A stretch of DNA of 64,000 nt from Aquincola tertiaricarbonis (GCF_000969605.1 NZ_JZUE01000009.1:62001-126000), one strand, 5' to 3'; counted from the stretch's first letter, positions 25,989 through 37,244 are shown. Program-made: numbers and translations. The notes: generated by a model from the letters alone, not told the origin.

Positions 25989-28079
25989 TTGGCTGACTTC
26001 GCGGTCTACGGCTGGGGTTTCACCGCCGTCGCCTACACGGCGTTTGCACTGAGCCTGCGCAGCGCCGCACGGCTGTTTGCCCACCACGTGGGCGCCCACC
26101 GCCTGTTCGCACTGGCAATGTCGGCCACGGCCGTGTGGGCCGCCACCGGCTGGCTGGCCCTGGCGCTGCAAAGCGTGGTGGCCACCTGGTTGTTCGCGCT
26201 GTTCGACACGGCGCGCTATGCCTTCGTATTCGTGTACCTGCTGCAGGTGTTGCAGCCGGAACAGCGCCGGTTTCGTGGCCTGCGCGCCGGTGCTGCGCTG
26301 ATGGTGGCCGGCGCGCTGCTGGCCAGCCTGATGGGACTGCTGCAGGACATCTGGCCCTGGACCATTGGCCGCTGGAGTTATCTGGCGCCGCTGATGCTGC
26401 CGGTATTCGGCCTGATTCTGCTGGAGCAGCTCTACCGCCGCACCCCGCGCGAATTCCACTGGAACATCAAGCCGCTCTGCCTGGGCCTCGGTTTCGTCTT
26501 CATTTACGACGTGTACCTGTTTTCCCAGTCGGTCCTGTTCGGCGGATTGGACGACGCGGGATTGGCTACCCGGGGGCCGGTGCATGCCATGGCCGTGCCG
26601 CTGTTGTTCATCGCCACCCGCCGCCATGCGGACTGGCGCGCCAGCGCGCAAATGTCGCGCGCGGTGGTATTCCATACCGCCACCTTGATGTTCGTGGGCG
26701 CCTACCTGCTGGTGGTGGCCGCCATCGGCTATTACGTTCAGTATTTCAGTGGCGACTGGGGCCGCGCGCTGCAGCTGGCCACGGTGTTCCTGGCGCTGCT
26801 GTTCCTGGCGGTGCTGATGCTGTCGGGATCGGTGCGGGCGCGGCTGCGGGTATTCATCGCCAAGAACTTCTTCGCCTACCGGTACGACTATCGGGCGGAA
26901 TGGCTGCGATTCACCGCGCGGCTGTCAGGCGACCCATCCGCGCCCGACATGGGCGCGCGCGTGGTGCAGGGCTTGGCGGAAATGCTGCAGTGCCCCGGCG
27001 GCGCCTTGTGGGCGTTGGCATCGCGGCACGAAGAGTATTCGCTGGTCGCACGCTGGAATGTCCCGCCGTTGGCGGCGGCGGAGCCGGCCCATTCCCCACT
27101 GTGCCGGTTCCTGTGTGATACCGGCTGGATCATCGACCTGGATGAATACCGTGCACGCCCCGCCGCCTACAAGGGCCTGGTGATTCCCAGTTGGCTGACC
27201 GAGCATGCGGCCTTCTGGCTGGTGATTCCCTTGTTCGTCGGCCCGGCGGATCTACTGGGTTTCGTGGTGCTCAAGCGCCCGGCGCATGCCGGCAGCGTGA
27301 CCTGGGAAGTGCGCGACCTGCTCAAAACCGCCAGCCGGCAAGGTGCGAGTTTCCTCGCGCAGTCCCGCGCGACCGAAGCCTTGCTGGAAGCACAGAAATT
27401 CGATGCCTTCCACCGCATGTCGGCTTTCGTGGTGCACGACCTGAAAAACATCATCACGCAGCTGTCGCTGATGATGCAGAACGCCAAGCGCCTGAAAAAC
27501 AACCCGGAGTTCCAGCAGGACATGCTGCTGACGGTCGAAAGCTCCCTGGAGAAGATGCAGGCGCTGATGCAGCAGTTGCGCGAAGGAGACAAACCGCTGG
27601 GCGTGGTCTGCGGCGTCGACATGGGCGTTGTGTCGGAGCAAGTGCGCGCTACCGCTGCAGCCCGCGGCAGAACTGTGGCGCTGGAGATACACGACACACT
27701 TTTTGTCCGCGGCCAGGAAGAACGCCTGGCACGAGTCTTGGGACACCTGGTGCAGAACGCGCTGGACGCCACCCCGCCCGACGGCCGGGTGTCGGTGAGA
27801 GTGGAGCGTTCGGGCGGCAACCAGGCCCGCGTGGTCGTGGCCGACACCGGCCAGGGCATGAGCCCGGAGTTCGTCAACACCCGGCTGTTCAAGCCGTTCA
27901 GCACCACCAAGCCGGCCGGCATGGGCATCGGTGCCTATGAAAGCCACCAGTACGTGAGCGAGCTGGGCGGCCGCATCGAGGTGGACAGCGCGGTGGGCCG
28001 CGGCACCACCATCACGCTGCTGCTGCCCCTTCATGATGCGAAGATGCCTTCCGAAGCCGACCTGATGAGCGCCCCATGA
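25989..28079 (+). CDS. prsK: PEP-CTERM system histidine kinase PrsK
   Basis: A 696-residue membrane histidine kinase that with PrsR controls the PEP-CTERM/exosortase and exopolysaccharide genes. The N-terminal third has about eight transmembrane helices. A GAF-like region (about 310-455) follows, then the H-box with the phosphorylated His483 (FVVHDLKN), N-box LVQNALDATPP, and G-boxes VVADTGQGMSPEF and GMGIGAYESHQYV. The start is a TTG at 25989; no in-frame ATG or GTG lies nearby, so this start is less certain than the gene. It overlaps prsR by 4 bases. Codon choice here and in the transferase looks less GC-biased than in neighbours. Confidence 0.9.
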   Translation: MADFAVYGWGFTAVAYTAFALSLRSAARLFAHHVGAHRLFALAMSATAVWAATGWLALALQSVVATWLFALFDTARYAFVFVYLLQVLQPEQRRFRGLRAGAALMVAGALLASLMGLLQDIWPWTIGRWSYLAPLMLPVFGLILLEQLYRRTPREFHWNIKPLCLGLGFVFIYDVYLFSQSVLFGGLDDAGLATRGPVHAMAVPLLFIATRRHADWRASAQMSRAVVFHTATLMFVGAYLLVVAAIGYYVQYFSGDWGRALQLATVFLALLFLAVLMLSGSVRARLRVFIAKNFFAYRYDYRAEWLRFTARLSGDPSAPDMGARVVQGLAEMLQCPGGALWALASRHEEYSLVARWNVPPLAAAEPAHSPLCRFLCDTGWIIDLDEYRARPAAYKGLVIPSWLTEHAAFWLVIPLFVGPADLLGFVVLKRPAHAGSVTWEVRDLLKTASRQGASFLAQSRATEALLEAQKFDAFHRMSAFVVHDLKNIITQLSLMMQNAKRLKNNPEFQQDMLLTVESSLEKMQALMQQLREGDKPLGVVCGVDMGVVSEQVRATAAARGRTVALEIHDTLFVRGQEERLARVLGHLVQNALDATPPDGRVSVRVERSGGNQARVVVADTGQGMSPEFVNTRLFKPFSTTKPAGMGIGAYESHQYVSELGGRIEVDSAVGRGTTITLLLPLHDAKMPSEADLMSAP

Positions 28080-29449
28080 GTACCGCGAAGTCGCCCCAGC
28101 TGCTGATCGTCGAGGACGACCTCGCGCTGCAGAAACAGATCAAGTGGTCGCTCGACCGCTTCGAGTCGGTGACGGCCGCCGACCGGGACAGCGCGCTGGT
28201 GCAGTTTCGCCGCTGCACGCCGCCGGTGGTCACCATGGACCTGGGCCTGCCGCCCGACAAGGACTCGGTGTCCGAAGGCTTCGCGCTGCTGGAGAAGCTG
28301 CTCGACCTGGACCCAGGTGTGAAGGTCATCGTGCTCACCGGCCAGAACGACCGCACCAACGCCCTGCGCGCGGTGGAGCTGGGCGCCTATGACTTCCTGG
28401 CCAAGCCCTTCGAGGTGGAGCTACTGAACCTGACGGTGGAGCGTGCGCTGCGCCTGCATGAGCTGCAGGCCGAGAACCAGCGCCTGCGCGAGCTGCGCGG
28501 CACCGAGCTCACCCAGGGCGTGACCACCCGCGACCCGGAGATGCTGAAGATCTGCCGCATGGTGGAGAAGGTGGCGCCCAGCAATGCCAGCGTGATGCTG
28601 CTGGGCGAAAGCGGCACTGGCAAGGAGGTGCTGGCCCAGGCGCTGCACCAGGCTTCACGGCGCAGCGGCAAGTTCGTGGCGATCAACTGCGCGGCCATTC
28701 CGGAGAACCTGCTGGAAAGCGAGCTGTTCGGCTACGAGAAGGGTGCTTTCACCGGCGCGGTCAAGACCACGCCCGGCCGCATTGAGACGGCGCACGGCGG
28801 CACGCTGATGTTCGACGAGATCGGCGACCTGCCGCATTCGCTGCAGGCCAAGCTGCTGCGCTTCCTGCAGGAGCGCACGATCGAGCGCATCGGTGCGCGC
28901 CAGTCCATCGCGGTGGACGTGCGGGTGGTCTGCGCCACCCACCAGGACCTGAAGGCGCTGATCGGCGAACAGCGCTTCCGCGAGGACCTGTACTACCGGC
29001 TGGCCGAGATCGTGGTCAACATCCCGCCGCTGCGCAGCCGCGCGGGCGACGCCGCGCTGCTGGCCCATGCCTTCCTCAAGCGCTTCTCGCAGGAGCAGCG
29101 CAGCACCATGCGCTTCACGGAGGACGCGCTGCGCGCCATCGAGGCCTATGCCTGGCCGGGCAACGTGCGCGAGCTGGTCAGCGTGATCAAGCGCGCGACC
29201 ATCATGGCCGAGGGCGACCGCATCACCTGCGAGGACCTGGGCCTGCCCGACGTGGCGCCGCCTTCGGATGCCGGCGAGACCGCCTTCGACCTGCGCCTGG
29301 CGCGCGAGACGGCCGAGCGCGAGACGATCCTGGCCGCGCTGGCCCGGGCCAACGGCAACATCCAGAAGACCTCCGAGCTGCTGGGCGTGAGCCGGCCCAC
29401 GCTGTACGACCTGATCGGCCGGCTGAACATCCGCGTGGAACGGGCCTGA
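28076..29449 (+). CDS. prsR: PEP-CTERM system sigma54-dependent response regulator PrsR
   Basis: A 457-residue NtrC-type activator. Receiver domain (1-125) with phospho-acceptor Asp55 in VVTMDLGLP and the conserved Lys in [12 protein letters not shown]+ domain with Walker A GESGTGKE, the sigma54-contact loop GAFTGA (in [11 protein letters not shown]), Walker [12 protein letters not shown] and the arginine-rich sensor region. The C-terminal Fis-type helix-turn-helix is [20 protein letters not shown]. Its ATG overlaps the prsK stop. Targets should be sigma54 promoters of PEP-CTERM and EPS genes; I could not find a convincing one in this window. Confidence 0.94.
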   Translation: MSTAKSPQLLIVEDDLALQKQIKWSLDRFESVTAADRDSALVQFRRCTPPVVTMDLGLPPDKDSVSEGFALLEKLLDLDPGVKVIVLTGQNDRTNALRAVELGAYDFLAKPFEVELLNLTVERALRLHELQAENQRLRELRGTELTQGVTTRDPEMLKICRMVEKVAPSNASVMLLGESGTGKEVLAQALHQASRRSGKFVAINCAAIPENLLESELFGYEKGAFTGAVKTTPGRIETAHGGTLMFDEIGDLPHSLQAKLLRFLQERTIERIGARQSIAVDVRVVCATHQDLKALIGEQRFREDLYYRLAEIVVNIPPLRSRAGDAALLAHAFLKRFSQEQRSTMRFTEDALRAIEAYAWPGNVRELVSVIKRATIMAEGDRITCEDLGLPDVAPPSDAGETAFDLRLARETAERETILAALARANGNIQKTSELLGVSRPTLYDLIGRLNIRVERA

Positions 29450-29494
29450 CGGGGTAAAACCGCGGTTGTCTTCCCTCACCGCGAAAGGATTCCC

Positions 29495-30061
29495 ATGGCC
29501 CAGACCCGCAATGTCGCCGTGCTCGTCGGCAGCCTGCGCAAGGACTCGTTGAACCGCAAGCTGGCGCTGGCGCTCGCCGCCATGGCCCCCGAAGGCCTGC
29601 GGCTGCAGATCGTCGAGATCGGCGCGCTGCCGCTGTACAACGCCGACGACGAGGCCAACCCGTCTCCGGCCGTCACCACCTTCAAGCAGCAGATCAAGCC
29701 CGCCGACGCGCTGCTGTTCATCACGCCCGAATACAACCGCTCGGTGCCCGGCGTGCTGAAGAACGCCATCGACCATGCCTCCCGCCCCTATGGCCAGAGC
29801 GTGCTCAGCGGCAAGCCCGGCGCGGTGATCACGTTGTCGCCCGGTGCGATCGGCGGCTTCGGCGCCAACCACCACCTGCGCCAGTCGCTGGTGTTCCTGG
29901 ACGTGCCGGTGCTGCAGCAGCCCGAGGCCTACATCGGCGGCGCGGGCGAACTGTTCGACCAGCTGGGCGCCATCAAGAAACCCGACACCCAGGCCTTCCT
30001 GCAGAAGTTCCTGGGCGCCTTCGCCGGCTGGATCGAGCGCAACGCCGCCCCTGCGGCCTGA
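29495..30061 (+). CDS. NADPH-dependent FMN reductase (ChrR/quinone reductase-like)
   Basis: A 188-residue flavodoxin-like oxidoreductase. It has the FMN-phosphate loop VGSLRKDSLNRK (residues 10-21), TPEYNRSVPGVLKNAIDHASRP in the centre, and PGAIGGFGANHHLRQ. This is the pattern of the NADPH-dependent FMN, quinone and chromate reductase family, which protects against quinone and oxidative stress. An AAAGGA ribosome site precedes the ATG by 6 bases. It follows prsR after 45 bases, which hold only a weak hairpin (CGCGGT/ACCGCG), so some read-through is possible. Confidence 0.9.
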   Translation: MAQTRNVAVLVGSLRKDSLNRKLALALAAMAPEGLRLQIVEIGALPLYNADDEANPSPAVTTFKQQIKPADALLFITPEYNRSVPGVLKNAIDHASRPYGQSVLSGKPGAVITLSPGAIGGFGANHHLRQSLVFLDVPVLQQPEAYIGGAGELFDQLGAIKKPDTQAFLQKFLGAFAGWIERNAAPAA

Positions 30062-30095
30062 AGGCTTAACCGTCGGCCAAAGTGCGCGGGCTAGC

Positions 30096-31556
30096 ATGGC
30101 CCGCATGACGCACCCCTTCCTGCTCACACGCCGGCGCACGCTCGGCAGCCTGGCGGCCGCGGCGGCCGCCACGCCCTGGCTGGCCGCCCGGGCCGCCACG
30201 CCACCGGGCCCGGGCGCCCGGTCCGCCGAGGTGGCGCTGCCTTCCCTGGGCCTGCGGCAACGCACGCTGGCCAACGGGCTGCAGGTCATCGCGCTGCCCG
30301 ACCGCGGCACCGCGACCGCCAGCGTGCAGGTCTGGTACCGGGTGGGCGGCAAGGACGACCCGCCCGGCCGCTCCGGCTTCGCGCACCTGTTCGAGCACAT
30401 GATGTTCAAGCGCACCCGGTACATGGCCGCGGAGATGTTCGACCGGCTGACCGAGGACGTGGGCGGCATCAACAACGCCTTCACCGCCGAGGACGTGACC
30501 GCCTACCAGAGCGAGGTGCCGGCCAACCACCTGGAACGCCTGCTGTGGGCCGAGGCCGAGCGCATGCAGCACCTGGAGGTGGACCAGCCCAGCTTCGACA
30601 GCGAACGTGCCGTGGTGCAGGAGGAACTCCGCCAGCGCGTGCTGGCCAGCCCCTACGGCCGGCTGTTCCATGCGCTGCCTGGACTGGCCTTCGAGCAGCA
30701 TCCCTACCGCCGCCCGGTGGTGGGCAGCATCGAGGACCTGAACGCCGCCACGCTGGACGACGTGAAGGCCTTCCACCGCACCTACTACCGGCCGGACAAC
30801 GCGGTGCTGATCGTGGCCGGCCATTTCGATGATGCCGCGCTGGACGCCGCGGTGGACCGCTACTTCGGCCACATCCCCCGGCCCGCCGAGGCCATTCCCC
30901 GCGTGGCGGTGCAGGAGCCCGCGCGCGCTCGCGACGTACGCAGCACGCTGGCCGCGCCGCGGGTGCCGCTGTCGGCGGTGGCGCTGGTGTGGAAGGGCCC
31001 CGCGGCCCGGCACGAGGACGCCGCCGCGCTGGACGTGGCCTCCGCGCTGCTGTCGGGCGGCGAATCGTCCCGCATGAACCAGGCGCTGGTGTACCGGGAC
31101 CGCGTGGCGCAGGCCGCCGGCTTCCAGACCCAGCTCAACGCCGACGCCGGCATGCTGGTGGCCTATGCCATCGGTGTCGGCGGCAAGCCGGCGGCGCAGC
31201 AGCTGCCCGCGCTGGAAGCGGCGCTGATGCGCGAAATCACGGCGCTGTCGCGCGGGTCCATCGCGCAGGCCGAGTTCGACAAGGTGCGCACCCAGCTGCT
31301 CACCGCCGCGCTGGCCGAGCGCCAGACGCCCAACGGCCGCGCCACCGCCGCCGGCTGGGCGGTGATCCAGTACGGCGATGCCCGCCAGGCCGACCAGGTG
31401 CTGCAGCGGCTGCAGGCGGTGCGTGCGGCCGACGTGCAGCGTGTGCTGCGCCGCCACCTGCTGCAGGCGCGCAGCGCCACCCTCCATTACGTGCAGGCCG
31501 AAGCGCCCGCCGCCGCGCCGCCCGACGCGGCCGCCAGCCAGAAAGGCCGCCCATGA
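30096..31556 (+). CDS. M16 family zinc peptidase, catalytic member of a pair
   Basis: A 486-residue secreted peptidase of the insulinase/PqqL type. An N-terminal signal with twin arginines (LTRRRTLGSLAA) suggests Tat or Sec export to the periplasm. The inverted zinc motif HxxEH is H97-L-F-E100-H101, and the downstream zinc-ligand glutamate is in VVQEELRQRV. A second M16 C-terminal half (about 200-400) follows. It starts at the ATG at 30096 (an alternative is 30105). It overlaps the next M16 gene by 4 bases, so the two are expected to form a heterodimer in which only this partner is catalytic. Confidence 0.9.
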   Translation: MARMTHPFLLTRRRTLGSLAAAAAATPWLAARAATPPGPGARSAEVALPSLGLRQRTLANGLQVIALPDRGTATASVQVWYRVGGKDDPPGRSGFAHLFEHMMFKRTRYMAAEMFDRLTEDVGGINNAFTAEDVTAYQSEVPANHLERLLWAEAERMQHLEVDQPSFDSERAVVQEELRQRVLASPYGRLFHALPGLAFEQHPYRRPVVGSIEDLNAATLDDVKAFHRTYYRPDNAVLIVAGHFDDAALDAAVDRYFGHIPRPAEAIPRVAVQEPARARDVRSTLAAPRVPLSAVALVWKGPAARHEDAAALDVASALLSGGESSRMNQALVYRDRVAQAAGFQTQLNADAGMLVAYAIGVGGKPAAQQLPALEAALMREITALSRGSIAQAEFDKVRTQLLTAALAERQTPNGRATAAGWAVIQYGDARQADQVLQRLQAVRAADVQRVLRRHLLQARSATLHYVQAEAPAAAPPDAAASQKGRP

Positions 31557-33055
31557 TCCGCCGCCGCCAACTCATCGGCAGCCTGCCCGCCGCTGCCGCC
31601 CTGCTGGCCACGCTGCCCGCCGGCGCCGCCACGCCCGACGACCTGAGCGCACCACCACCGGCCGGCCCGCCGCACGCGGTGACGGTGCCGCCCCTGCATG
31701 AAAGCCGGCTGGACAACGGCGTGAACGTGGTGGTGGCCCCGCGCCGCGGCCTGCCGCTGGTGAGTGCCTGGCTGCTGGTGCGCGTGGGCGCCGAGACAGA
31801 TCCGCTGGACCGCGCCGGTCGTGCCGACATGCTGGCCGCGCTGCTCACCCAGGGCGCGCGGCGCGACGGCCGTGCCGTGTCCGCGCCGGAGCTGGCGCGC
31901 CAGGCGGAGGCGCTGGGCGGCTCGCTGTCGGCCAGCAGCGGCTGGCGCGCCACCAGCCTGGGCATGACGGTGACCACGCCGCGCCTGGATGCGGCGCTGT
32001 CGCTGATGAGCGACGTGCTGCGCCAGCCGACGCTGGCCGCCGACGAGATGGACCGGCTGCGTGTGCAGGCGGTGGATGCGTTGAAGGTGAGCAACAGCGA
32101 CCCCGGCAGCATCGCCAGCCGGGTGGCCCGCCGGCTCTACTGGGGAGGCAGCGCCTACGGCGGCGTGAGCACCGAACAGACGCTGCAGCGCCTGCGGCGC
32201 GACGACCTGCAGGCGCTGCATGCGCAGGGCTTCCGGCCGGAGGACACCCTGCTGGTGCTGGCCGGCGACCTCACGCCCGAGCGCGGGCTGGCGCTGGCGC
32301 AGCAGCACCTGGGCAGCTGGCGGCCCAGCCGCATTGCGCCGCTGGCGCGCCGCGACGGCCGGCCCGCGCCGCTGGCACCCCGCACGGTGCTGGTGAACCT
32401 GCCCGGCGTGGGCCAGAGCAGCGTGACCGTGCTGGCGCCCTTCACTTCGCTGGCGCCGGACGACGTGGCCGAGCTGCGCATCGGCCAGGTGGCCAATGCG
32501 GTGCTGGGCGGCGGGTATTCCGCGCGGCTCAACCAGGAGGTGCGCATCAAGCGCGGGCTGAGCTATGGCGTCGGCACCAGCGCCGAGCAGCATGCCGAGG
32601 GCGGCCTGTGGGAAGCCAGCGCGCAGACCGACCACCGCAATGCGGCCCAGGTGGCCGAGCTGCTGCGGGCCCAGGTGCTGGGCCTGGCCACCACGCCGCC
32701 CACCGCCGACGAACTGGCCGCACGCCAGGCCACGCTGGTGGGCGGCTTCGCGCGGCGGCTGGACACCAATGCCGGCATCGCCTCGCTGATCACCGCGCGC
32801 TGGGCCAGTGGCCGGCCGCTGTCGGAGCTCGACCGCTTCGTGCAGGAGGTGCTGGCCGTCACGCCCGGCCAGGTGCAGGAGTTCGCCCGGCGCCGCTGGC
32901 CGGCCAGCGACTTGCGCACCGTGGTGGTGGGCGACTTCAGCGCCGCGCCGGAGGTGTTCGATGCCCTGGCCGCCGCCGACGCCAGCACCCTGCGTCTGCA
33001 GGCCGGCGAGCTGGACTTCGGCGGCCCGGGACTGCAGCAGGCGGCCGCCCGCTGA
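31553..33055 (+). CDS. M16 family peptidase-like protein, non-catalytic partner
   Basis: A 500-residue protein with an export signal (MIRRRQLIGSLPAAAALLATLPAGA) and the overall two-domain M16 fold. At the position of HxxEH it has only RAGRADMLAALLTQG, so no zinc site. It keeps the family's R/Y substrate-binding segment (RIKRGLSYGVGTS). This active/inactive pairing is known for bacterial M16B heterodimers. Its ATG overlaps the catalytic partner's TGA. It runs convergently into glpK, with 28 bases between the stops. Confidence 0.88.
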   Translation: MIRRRQLIGSLPAAAALLATLPAGAATPDDLSAPPPAGPPHAVTVPPLHESRLDNGVNVVVAPRRGLPLVSAWLLVRVGAETDPLDRAGRADMLAALLTQGARRDGRAVSAPELARQAEALGGSLSASSGWRATSLGMTVTTPRLDAALSLMSDVLRQPTLAADEMDRLRVQAVDALKVSNSDPGSIASRVARRLYWGGSAYGGVSTEQTLQRLRRDDLQALHAQGFRPEDTLLVLAGDLTPERGLALAQQHLGSWRPSRIAPLARRDGRPAPLAPRTVLVNLPGVGQSSVTVLAPFTSLAPDDVAELRIGQVANAVLGGGYSARLNQEVRIKRGLSYGVGTSAEQHAEGGLWEASAQTDHRNAAQVAELLRAQVLGLATTPPTADELAARQATLVGGFARRLDTNAGIASLITARWASGRPLSELDRFVQEVLAVTPGQVQEFARRRWPASDLRTVVVGDFSAAPEVFDALAAADASTLRLQAGELDFGGPGLQQAAAR

Positions 33056-33083
33056 GCCGTGGCGGGGGCGGCGGCGGGCGCGG

Positions 33084-34579
<1,496 letters not shown>

Positions 34580-34583
<4 letters not shown>

Positions 34584-35386
34584 GCTTTGTCTCCTGATTC
34601 GTCGGCGCCGCCCCCGGCCACCACGCACTGCACGCCGGCCTCGGCCAGCAGGTGGGCGAAGGGCGGTGGCGGCGGCTGGTCGGTGAACAGGCGGTCCACC
34701 TGCTCCAGCCGGCCCAGTTCCACCATCGCGGGGCGGTTGAACTTGCTGTGGTCGGCGGCCAGCCACACCTCGCGCGAATGCTCGAGGATGGCGCGCGCCA
34801 CCTTCACCTCGCGGTAGTCGAAATCGCGCAGCGTGCCGTCGTCCTCGATGGCCGAGATGCCGATCAGCCCGATGTCCACCTTGAACTGGCGGATGAAGTC
34901 GACCGTGGCCTCGCCCACGATGCCGCGGTCGCGTCCGCGCACCACGCCGCCGGCCACGATGACCTCGCAGTCCGGGTTGTCGGACAGGATCGCCGCCACG
35001 TTCAGGTTGTTGGTGATCACGCGCAGGCCCTTGCGCTGCAGCAGCTCATGCGCGATGGCCTCGGTGGTGGTGCCGATGTTGAGGATGAGCGAGCAGCCGT
35101 CGGGCAGCGCCTGCGCTGCGGCGCGCGCGATGCGGCGCTTGGCGTCGTCGTTCAGCAACTGGCGCTGCCGGTAGGCGATGTTCTCGGTGGTGGAGCTGGG
35201 CACCCGCGCGCCGCCGTGAAAACGCGCCAGCATGCCGGCGTCGCACAGCAAACGAACATCGCGCCGCGCGGTTTGCAGCGTCACGCCGAAGTGCTCGGCC
35301 AGCGTTTCGACCGACACCGAACCGCGTGTCTTCACGAGGGCCAGCATGCCTTCCTGGCGGGGATTGGGGTTCAGCGTTTGGGCCAC
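34580..35386 (-). CDS. glpR: DeoR-family glycerol-3-phosphate regulon repressor GlpR
   Basis: A 268-residue DeoR-type repressor. The N-terminal helix-turn-helix is [23 protein letters not shown] (residues about 20-45), and the C-terminal sugar-phosphate-binding (DeoRC) domain includes [15 protein letters not shown] and [17 protein letters not shown]. The inducer is expected to be glycerol-3-phosphate. The GTG at 35386 gives a 14-residue tail before the wing, like E. coli GlpR. It probably binds the AACGAA repeats at 35465-35512 over the glpD promoter, and may autoregulate. Confidence 0.93.
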
Positions 35387-35438
35387 GGCTGGGAGGGTAG
35401 GGGCAAAAGCGCCTTCTGCCTCCCGGCGGTTTGCCTAC

Positions 35439-35467
35439 TTGCCAAGGCTCGCTGAAGCGGCTAAAAC
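35439..35467 (+). promoter_or_regulatory. Sigma70 promoter of glpD-glpSTPQUV
   Basis: -35 TTGCCA (35439-35444, 5 of 6 matches), 17-base spacer, -10 TAAAAC (35462-35467). The start would be near 35474 and the leader about 69 bases. Confidence 0.6.
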
Positions 35468-35512
35468 GAAAAAAGAAGCGCGATAACGAACGCGAAACGA
35501 ACTTCAAACGAA
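35465..35512 (+). promoter_or_regulatory. AACGAA direct-repeat array (candidate GlpR operator)
   Basis: AACGAA occurs at 35465, 35485, 35496 and 35507. The last three are exactly 11 bp apart and the first is 20 bp upstream. The first copy overlaps the -10 box; the rest lie just downstream of the predicted start, a typical repressor position. Confidence 0.6.
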
Positions 35513-35542
35513 CGCCGGGACGCCGGCCGCTGACCAGGAGAC

Positions 35543-37231
35543 ATGCCCTTGAACCCGCTGCCCACCGGCGACAACACCTTGTCGTGCGACGTGCTCGTCG
35601 TCGGCGGCGGCATCAATGGCGCCGGCATCGCCCGCGACCTGGCCGGCCGCGGCGCCAAGGTGGTGCTGTGCGAGCAGCACGACCTGGCGCAGCACACGTC
35701 CTCCTCCTCCACCAAGCTGATCCACGGCGGCCTGCGGTACCTGGAGTACTACGAGTTCTCGCTGGTGCGCAAGGCGCTGGCCGAGCGCGAGGTGCTGATC
35801 AAGGCGGCGCCGCACATCATGTGGCCGCTGCGCTTCGTGATGCCGCACGACCCCAAGGCCAACTTCCTGCGGCCCGCGTGGATGATCCGCGCCGGCCTGT
35901 TCCTGTACGACCACCTGGCCAAGCGCGAGGTGCTGCCCGGCAGCACCACCGTCGACCTGCGCCGCCATCCGGCCGGCCAGCCGCTGAAGCCGGGCTTCAC
36001 CAAGGGCTTCGTGTATTCCGACGGCTGGGTGGACGATGCCCGGCTGGTGCTGCTGAATGCGCTGGATGCGCAGGCGCACGGCGCCCGCATCTTCACCCGC
36101 ACGGCCTGCATCCAGGCCGAGCGCGGCCCGCAAGGCTGGAAGGCCACGCTGCGCCATGCCGATGGCACGCTGCAGCCGGTGCAGGCCCGCTCGCTGGTGA
36201 ATGCGGCCGGCCCGTGGACGGCGCAGTTCCTCAAGCAGCAGGCCAACCTGCAGGGCACCAAGAGCCTGCGGCTGGTCAAGGGCTCGCACATCGTGGTGCC
36301 GAAGATGTTCGACCACGACCATGCCTACATCTTCCAGAACCCCGACAAGCGCATCATCTTCGCCATCCCGTACGAAGGCGACTTCACGCTGATCGGCACC
36401 ACCGACATCGAGCACCACGGCGCCATCGGCACCGCGCGCATCGACGAGGCCGAGATCCGCTACCTGTGCGAGCAGGCCAGCCGCTACTTCGCCCGCGCGG
36501 TGCGGCCGGCCGACGTGGTGTGGACCTACAGCGGCGTGCGCCCGCTGCTGGACGATGAATCGAGCGACGCCTCGGCCGTCACGCGCGACTACGTGCTGGA
36601 GCTGGACACCGGCGCGGCGCCGCTGCTGAGCGTATGGGGCGGCAAGATCACCACCTTCCGCAAGCTGGCCGAGGAAGCGGCCGACATGCTGCAGGCCCCG
36701 CTGGGCCTGGCCCAGGGCGCCTGGACGGCCGGCGCGGTGATGCCCGGCGGCGACATCGCGGCCTGGCCCGAGGTGGCGCTGCCCAGCCTGTCCGCACCCG
36801 CCGCCGCGCGCCGCCGTGCCGCGCCCACGCCGGTGGCCGATGCGGACGCGATCCCGCGCTTCGAGGCCGCGCTGGGCCGCAGCCACGCCTGGCTGCCCGC
36901 CCCCCTGCGTGCGCGCTGGGCCCGCAGCTATGGCAGCCGCGTCGCGCTGATCCTGCCGCCGGAAGCCGCCGCGCTGGAGGCGCTGGGCGCCCAGGTGGCG
37001 CCGCAGCTCTTCGAGGCCGAGCTGCTCTACCTGCACGAGCACGAATGGGCCCGCAGCGCCGACGACGTGCTGTGGCGCCGCACCAAGCTCGGCCTGCACA
37101 TGGCCGAGGCCCAGCGCGCCGCCGTGGCCGCGTGGTGGGCCGCCCGTTTCCCAGGCGAGAACGACCCCGCCGACCAGACCATGGCCGGCCTGCCGCCAAG
37201 CCGGGCCGCAACCGCCCGCACCGCTTCCTAG
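35543..37231 (+). CDS. glpD: Aerobic glycerol-3-phosphate dehydrogenase
   Basis: A 562-residue membrane-associated FAD enzyme that oxidises sn-glycerol-3-phosphate to dihydroxyacetone phosphate and gives electrons to quinone. FAD motif VVGGGINGAGIARDLAGRG (about 20-38), STKLIHGGLRYLE (family signature), HIVVPKMFDHDHAYIFQNPDKR and FTLIGTTDIEHHG follow in order. A C-terminal cap domain (about 420-550) completes it. AGGAG lies 6 bases before the ATG. First gene of the divergent operon leading to glpS. Confidence 0.95.
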   Translation: MPLNPLPTGDNTLSCDVLVVGGGINGAGIARDLAGRGAKVVLCEQHDLAQHTSSSSTKLIHGGLRYLEYYEFSLVRKALAEREVLIKAAPHIMWPLRFVMPHDPKANFLRPAWMIRAGLFLYDHLAKREVLPGSTTVDLRRHPAGQPLKPGFTKGFVYSDGWVDDARLVLLNALDAQAHGARIFTRTACIQAERGPQGWKATLRHADGTLQPVQARSLVNAAGPWTAQFLKQQANLQGTKSLRLVKGSHIVVPKMFDHDHAYIFQNPDKRIIFAIPYEGDFTLIGTTDIEHHGAIGTARIDEAEIRYLCEQASRYFARAVRPADVVWTYSGVRPLLDDESSDASAVTRDYVLELDTGAAPLLSVWGGKITTFRKLAEEAADMLQAPLGLAQGAWTAGAVMPGGDIAAWPEVALPSLSAPAAARRRAAPTPVADADAIPRFEAALGRSHAWLPAPLRARWARSYGSRVALILPPEAAALEALGAQVAPQLFEAELLYLHEHEWARSADDVLWRRTKLGLHMAEAQRAAVAAWWAARFPGENDPADQTMAGLPPSRAATARTAS

Positions 37232-37244
37232 AAGACTGGACAAG

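Noticed and set aside
31553-33055. The second M16 gene as a degraded pseudogene because HxxEH is missing.
   Set aside because: The frame is intact over 500 codons, an export signal and the R/Y segment are kept, and inactive partners are normal in this family.
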